Positions 1-5,719 of a stretch of 5,719 bases of DNA are shown here, in pieces. How positions within the stretch are numbered: the stretch's first letter is position 1; each line of letters starts with the position of its first letter. The notes below the pieces were generated by a model. It had not been told where the DNA came from. It ran no database searches and saw only the letters and a program-made list of their open reading frames with translations. The position numbers and the translations under genes were made by a program. The stretch is taken from contig JAUWXH010000168.1 in the NCBI GenBank assembly GCA_030616465.1, positions 1-5,719 of the forward strand. The letters run 5' to 3'. Source of the stretch: Planctomycetota bacterium (GTDB lineage: Bacteria; Planctomycetota; Phycisphaerae; UBA1845; Fen-1342).

Positions 1-2
1 CC

Positions 3-50
3 CCACCTAACCATTTGCCCACTTGACCATTTAACCATCTCACCACTCCC
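3..50. repeat. Degenerate 8-bp tandem array, six units of CCA[CT]-N4
   Basis: Six consecutive 8-base words each begin CCAC or CCAT, for example CCATTTGC (11-18), CCACTTGA (19-26) and CCATTTAA (27-34). The phase is perfect while the last four bases vary. AT content is much higher than in the flanking genes. It may continue left beyond the window. Confidence 0.75.
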
Positions 51-95
51 CTCCGCGACCTCTGCGCTCTTGGCGTCTCGGCGGTTCTCTTCGCC
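51..95. repeat. Degenerate 9-bp tandem array, five units around CTCYGCGNN
   Basis: The words start at 51, 60, 69, 78 and 87. CTCCGCGAC and CTCTGCGCT are the clearest. Positions 5-7 are GCG in the first four units and TCG in the last. The array abuts the 8-bp array with no spacer. Confidence 0.6.
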
Positions 96-127
96 ATTCG
101 GCGCCAGCCGCCCCCAATCCCCACCAC

Positions 128-155
128 CTGAAAACCGAAAACTGAAAACCGAACA
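128..155. repeat. 7-bp tandem array, four units alternating CTGAAAA and CCGAAAA
   Basis: The units begin at 128, 135, 142 and 149. The first three follow the pattern exactly and the fourth is CCGAACA. The T/C alternation at position 2 gives a 14-bp higher-order unit. The A-rich composition contrasts with the GC-rich surroundings. Confidence 0.8.
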
Positions 156-190
156 CTCGACCTCTACAATTATCCATGCACGCGCCCACG

Positions 191-207
191 CTGAGCTTGC
201 AGCTTAG
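191..207. repeat. Small inverted repeat CTGAGCT-TGC-AGCTTAG
   Basis: Seven-base arms with one G-T wobble and a 3-base loop. The right arm runs into the following 7-bp array. No function can be assigned. Confidence 0.45.
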
Positions 208-229
208 GGCTGACGGCTTATGGCTGCCG
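202..229. repeat. Degenerate 7-bp tandem array, four units of GCT[GT]-N3
   Basis: The words GCTTAGG, GCTGACG, GCTTATG and GCTGCCG start at 202, 209, 216 and 223. As in the 128-155 array, alternate units share a base (T, G, T, G at position 4), giving a 14-bp higher order. Confidence 0.6.
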
Positions 230-243
230 CCGCAGGCGGTGGC
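223..243. repeat. Hairpin with CCGCC-GCA-GGCGG core
   Basis: Five perfect base pairs around a GCA loop (227-239), extended by four more pairs of which two are wobbles. It overlaps the last unit of the 7-bp array and is not followed by a T run. Confidence 0.5.
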
Positions 244-353
244 AACGTCCGATAACAAAGGTGCTCCAATAAGGGGGGCGCACGAATGAGCATCTTGACC
301 ATCTTCGGCTTCACGAACGCGGACGAGCCGTTTTATCCGGACGACCGACGAGC

Positions 354-371
354 CGCGGGGTTCACCCCGCG
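354..371. repeat. Perfect hairpin CGCGGGG-TTCA-CCCCGCG
   Basis: Seven uninterrupted base pairs with a 4-base loop. It resembles interspersed GC-rich palindromes seen in planctomycete-type intergenic DNA (recollection, not a search). With no T tract on either side it is not a standard intrinsic terminator. Confidence 0.65.
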
Positions 372-400
372 CGGACCCTCGAATGCGAGTGAGTTTCCCC

Positions 401-425
401 GGCTCGGCGGGAGCCTCGCCCTACC
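401..425. repeat. Hairpin module 1: GGCTC-GGCGG-GAGCC followed by TCGCCCTACC
   Basis: A five-base-pair inverted repeat (401-415) with a tail ending CTACC. On the minus strand it reads GGTAGGGCGAGGCTCC and on, the same GTAG-stem-TC(T)CC layout as the modules to its right. Confidence 0.55.
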
Positions 426-480
426 GAAGACGGCCGGCACCCTTCGGCTGCGCTCAGGGCAGGCGGAGACCAGACGCTAC
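426..480. repeat. Hairpin module 2: copy of module 3 split by a 24-bp insertion
   Basis: The 15 bases at 426-440 (GAAGACGGCCGGCAC) are identical to 483-497. The 16 bases at 465-480 match 498-513 at 14 positions. The 24 bases between them (441-464) have no counterpart in module 3. Module 2 is therefore the same element carrying an insertion. Confidence 0.75.
441..464. mobile_element. 24-bp inserted element of the CCTTCGGCTGCGCTCAGG type
   Basis: With the preceding base (C440), CCCT at 440-443 is the reverse complement of AGGG at 456-459. On the minus strand the element reads CCCTGAGCGCAGCCGAAGGG, a short stem with adjacent G-A mismatches. Similar CCTTCGRCTNCGCTCAGG words are, to my recollection, dispersed in many environmental genomes, where they are often translated as TLRLRSGQ inside spurious proteins. 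No clear target-site duplication is visible. Calling it mobile is an inference from its clean presence/absence between modules 2 and 3. Confidence 0.45.
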
Positions 481-482
481 AT

Positions 483-513
483 GAAGACGGCCGGCACGGA
501 GACCGGCCGCTAC
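483..513. repeat. Hairpin module 3: CGGCCGG-N8-CCGGCCG followed by CTAC
   Basis: A perfect 7-base-pair stem (488-494 with 503-509) around CACGGAGA, flanked by GAAGA on the left and CTAC on the right. It is the uninterrupted form of module 2, two bases to the right of it. Confidence 0.75.
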
Positions 514-519
514 GTTTCT

Positions 520-535
520 CTCCGTGGCTCTGCGG
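520..535. repeat. Two-unit CTCYGYGG repeat
   Basis: CTCCGTGG (520-527) followed directly by CTCTGCGG (528-535). It uses the same core word as the 9-bp array at 51-95, but with an 8-bp spacing. Confidence 0.45.
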
Positions 536-546
536 TGAGAGGAAAC

Positions 547-575
547 CGTGCAGGCGGGCGAGACGCCCGCACTAC
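547..575. repeat. Hairpin module 4: GCGGGCG-AGA-CGCCCGC followed by ACTACC
   Basis: A perfect 7-base-pair stem (554-570) around AGA, with ACTACC on the right as in modules 1-3. It is the first strong stem after the secA stop on the minus strand (31 bases downstream), so it could protect or end the transcript. It lacks the T tract of an intrinsic terminator. Confidence 0.65.
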
Positions 576-600
576 CCAGCGTTTGGTGCTTCACGGAGCA

Positions 601-4596
<3,996 letters not shown>

Positions 4597-4623
4597 CGTG
4601 TCTCTGCCGGTCCGAAGTGCGTA

Positions 4624-5187
4624 TCAGCCTTTGGCCCGTTCGACGTATTCGCCGCTGCGGGTATCGACCCGCACGACCTCCCCGTTCTCGATGAACGGTG
4701 GGACCTTGATGCGCAGGCCGGTCTCGAGGACGGCGTCCTTGCTCTGGCTGGTGGCGGTGGCGCCCTTGATGGCCGGGGGCGTGTCGGTGACCTCCAGCTC
4801 GACCACGGTCGGCAACTCGGCCGCGACCACCTGCCCTTCGATAATCGACACCATCACGACCTCGTTGCCCTTGAGATACTGGTCGGCGTCGCTCATGACG
4901 TTGGCGGCGACGTGGATCTGGTCGTAGGTCTGCTGGTCCATGAGCACGAAGTTCGTGCCGTCGCGGTAGAGGTACTCGTACGGCTTGGTATCCACGAAGG
5001 GGGTCTCGATGCGGTCGTCCACACTGAAGCGCACGTCGCGCAGGCCGCCGCTCTTGAGCGACTTCAGGCGGGCCTGGATGTAGCTGCGTTTGTTGCCCTT
5101 GGCCACGTGCTGGGCCGTGTGCACGGTATAGAGCTCGTTCTCGTGGGAAACGACCTTGCCTTTTCTCAAGTCCATCGCCTTGATCAT
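4624..5187 (-). CDS. efp: Translation elongation factor P, Asn-tip loop type
   Basis: EF-P binds between the P and E sites of the ribosome and speeds peptide bond formation at consecutive prolines. The product is 187 residues from this ATG (E. coli has 188). Domain I starts IKAMDLRKGKVV. The loop that reaches the peptidyl transferase centre reads HVAKGNKRSY, which puts Asn32 where E. coli has the modified Lys34 (VKPGKGQAF). Two OB-fold domains follow, and the EF-P signature KVPPFIENGEVVRVDTRSGEY ends the protein at about residues 162-182. A GTG six bases upstream (5191-5193) is in frame, but the AGGAG at 5197-5201 is only 3 bases from it and 9 bases from the ATG, so the ATG is preferred. secA follows after 27 bp in the same frame. 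No EF-P modification enzyme (EpmA/B, EarP, YmfI) is in the window. Confidence 0.97.
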   Translation of the reverse strand: MIKAMDLRKGKVVSHENELYTVHTAQHVAKGNKRSYIQARLKSLKSGGLRDVRFSVDDRIETPFVDTKPYEYLYRDGTNFVLMDQQTYDQIHVAANVMSDADQYLKGNEVVMVSIIEGQVVAAELPTVVELEVTDTPPAIKGATATSQSKDAVLETGLRIKVPPFIENGEVVRVDTRSGEYVERAKG

Positions 5188-5196
5188 TGCCACCCA

Positions 5197-5201
5197 CTCC
5201 T
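5197..5201 (-). promoter_or_regulatory. Ribosome binding site of efp (AGGAG)
   Basis: AGGAG on the minus strand, 9 bases before the ATG ending at 5187 and 3 bases before the GTG ending at 5193. The spacing decides the start in favour of the ATG. Confidence 0.75.
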
Positions 5202-5207
5202 ATCGGT

Positions 5208-5286
5208 TCTTAGCGGGCCGCCGCCGTTACCCTGGCCAGCGAGCCGCGATAGCCGCAGAACCTGCGTAAGTCCTTCCCAGCTAAGA
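5208..5286 (-). other. Possible structured leader of the efp-secA transcript
   Basis: TCTTAGC at 5208-5214 is the reverse complement of GCTAAGA at 5280-5286. GGG (5215-5217) and CCC (5276-5278) extend the stem after one unpaired base (A5279). The pair brackets almost the whole leader and ends close to the efp AGGAG. Inside is a small hairpin, CGCAG-AAC-CTGCG, at 5254-5266. If transcription begins near 5281, only part of the outer arm is in the RNA (about AGC plus GGG). Its role is unknown; it could tune translation initiation. Confidence 0.35.
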
Positions 5287-5287
5287 G

Positions 5288-5296
5288 AGTATACCA
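5288..5296 (-). promoter_or_regulatory. Extended -10 promoter for efp-secA (TGG-TATACT)
   Basis: On the minus strand TGG is followed by TATACT at 5288-5293, a 5/6 match to the -10 consensus TATAAT with the TGn extension. No good -35 is found 16-18 bases upstream (TCGCCG, GTCGCC), which fits an extended -10 promoter. The start would fall near 5281, giving a leader of about 94 bases before the efp ATG. Confidence 0.6.
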
Positions 5297-5340
5297 CGAA
5301 TCATCCGCCGCGGCGACGGGGCTGCGGCACGCGGCACGTC

Positions 5341-5358
5341 GCGCCAGGCGAATGGCGC
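5341..5358. promoter_or_regulatory. Perfect inverted repeat GCGCCA-N6-TGGCGC in the divergent promoter region
   Basis: Two 6-base arms separated by GGCGAA, ending directly against the candidate -35 of the rightward gene (5359-5364) and about 45 bases upstream of the leftward -10. The position would suit an operator for a dimeric regulator. In GC-rich DNA a 6+6 repeat can also occur by chance. Confidence 0.3.
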
Positions 5359-5388
5359 TTGAGTGGGCCCTGTACGGCGAGGTATCAT
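5359..5388 (+). promoter_or_regulatory. Candidate sigma-70-type promoter for the exported propeller protein
   Basis: TTGAGT at 5359-5364 (4/6 to TTGACA), an 18-base spacer, then TATCAT at 5383-5388 (5/6 to TATAAT). Transcription would start near 5395, leaving a leader of about 60 bases that contains the small stem GCGC-TAA-GCGC (5416-5426). The prediction comes from sequence matches only. Confidence 0.45.
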
Positions 5389-5445
5389 CATGTATGTGGC
5401 GGCCTTGCCGGGAAGGCGCTAAGCGCATTGGCGGTGCACCAAGGC

Positions 5446-5452
5446 GAGGAGG
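5446..5452 (+). promoter_or_regulatory. Ribosome binding site GAGGAGG of the exported propeller protein
   Basis: A strong purine-rich site 5 bases before GTG 5458. A second purine run (AAGGAG, 5453-5458) sits 8 bases before GTG 5467, so either GTG could be used. Both starts keep the signal peptide. Confidence 0.6.
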
Positions 5453-5457
5453 AAGGA

Positions 5458-5719
5458 GTGACGGCCGTGCGTTTCGCAACGATCGCTGCAATCGTCGTGT
5501 TGGCTTGGTCAGCTGGGTCGGGGCGGGCGGAGATTACGCCGGAGCCCGGCTGGCCGGTGACGACCGGGTTCTCCGTCTCACCCTCGGCCACCGCCGCTCA
5601 ATTAGACGAAGACCCCGAGCTCGAGATCGTCATCGCGTCGCAAGACCAGTACTGCTACGTCTATAACCACGACGGCAGCCTCTTTCCGGGCTGGCCGCGC
5701 TACCTGGGTGAGGTGCTCT
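5458..5719 (+). CDS. Exported FG-GAP-like beta-propeller protein, 5' part only
   Basis: The first 87 codons run off the right edge of the window with no stop. The N-terminus is a Sec signal peptide: a short n-region with one Arg (MTAVRF), a hydrophobic core ATIAAIVVLAWSAG, and a likely cut after SGRA, before EITPEPG. The mature part reads PGWPVTTGFSVSPSATAAQL, then DEDPELEIVIASQDQYCYVY and HDGSLFPGWPRYLG. This is the FG-GAP/VCBS-type blade pattern (GWP, 'sPa.aqLD.D.elEIVia', 'yv.nhDGs..pGWP'), so the protein is probably a multi-blade surface or secreted propeller of unknown ligand. GTG 5458 has GAGGAGG (5446-5452) 5 bases upstream. GTG 5467 is an alternative, with AAGGAG 8 bases before it. 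GTG 5434 is also in frame but would add an acidic stretch (HQGEEEG) unlike a signal peptide. Confidence 0.85.
   Translation, partial: MTAVRFATIAAIVVLAWSAGSGRAEITPEPGWPVTTGFSVSPSATAAQLDEDPELEIVIASQDQYCYVYNHDGSLFPGWPRYLGEVL

Larger units (their letters stand above)
1..600. other. Gene-free stretch downstream of secA, filled with degenerate arrays and hairpins
   Basis: No convincing protein or RNA gene is seen on either strand. The left part (3-229) consists of short-period word-like arrays. The right part (354-601) is a string of GC-rich hairpins, several followed by CTAC on the plus strand. Bases 244-353 show no repeat I can define. An ATG at 286 has a purine run AAGGGGGG 7 bases upstream, but its frame runs through the hairpins and then antisense to secA, so I do not call it a gene. 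No T-rich intrinsic terminator for secA is visible. A small stem GTGCT/AGCAC (586-601) touches the secA stop codon. Confidence 0.7.

Noticed and set aside
1..100. Possible CRISPR array suggested by regular CCAY spacing
   Set aside because: The periods are 8-9 bp with no repeat-spacer structure. CRISPR repeats are about 23-47 bp with spacers of similar size.
554..570. Intrinsic terminator for secA
   Set aside because: The stem is strong but no T-rich tract follows it on the minus strand, so it was recorded as a hairpin repeat only.

Overview
The window (about 65% GC by eye) suggests a member of the Planctomycetota or a close relative. This rests on the very long, multiply expanded SecA, the EF-P type with an 'AKGNKRSY' loop, and the hairpin-rich repeats between genes. 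The assignment is an inference from memory of these families, not a search result.

Layout. Bases 1-600 hold no gene I can support. They are packed with short degenerate tandem arrays (periods of 8, 9, 7 and 7 bp) and a set of GC-rich hairpin modules, one of which carries a 24-bp insertion. Bases 601-5187 (minus strand) are a two-gene unit transcribed efp -> secA with a 27-bp gap. The efp gene encodes translation elongation factor P and secA the preprotein translocase motor. Bases 5188-5457 are a divergent control region. It has a convincing extended -10 for efp-secA, a plausible promoter for the rightward gene, and inverted repeats. From 5458 to the right edge runs the 5' end of a plus-strand gene for an exported protein with an FG-GAP-like beta-propeller repeat.

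How the genes relate. SecA drives export through SecYEG, and EF-P rescues ribosomes stalled at proline-rich stretches, so the operon joins a translation factor to the export motor. The divergent gene starts with a Sec-type signal peptide and would be a client of that export route.

The main novelty is in SecA. At 1331 residues it is about 430 longer than the E. coli protein (901). The extra length lies in four places: a 92-residue N-terminal extension with two predicted transmembrane helices; an enlarged preprotein cross-linking domain; a roughly 70-residue insertion in the second motor domain; and a helical wing/scaffold region in which a unit resembling one canonical SecA segment appears five times in degenerate form. 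The second novelty is the non-coding left flank, where several repeat grammars sit side by side downstream of secA.
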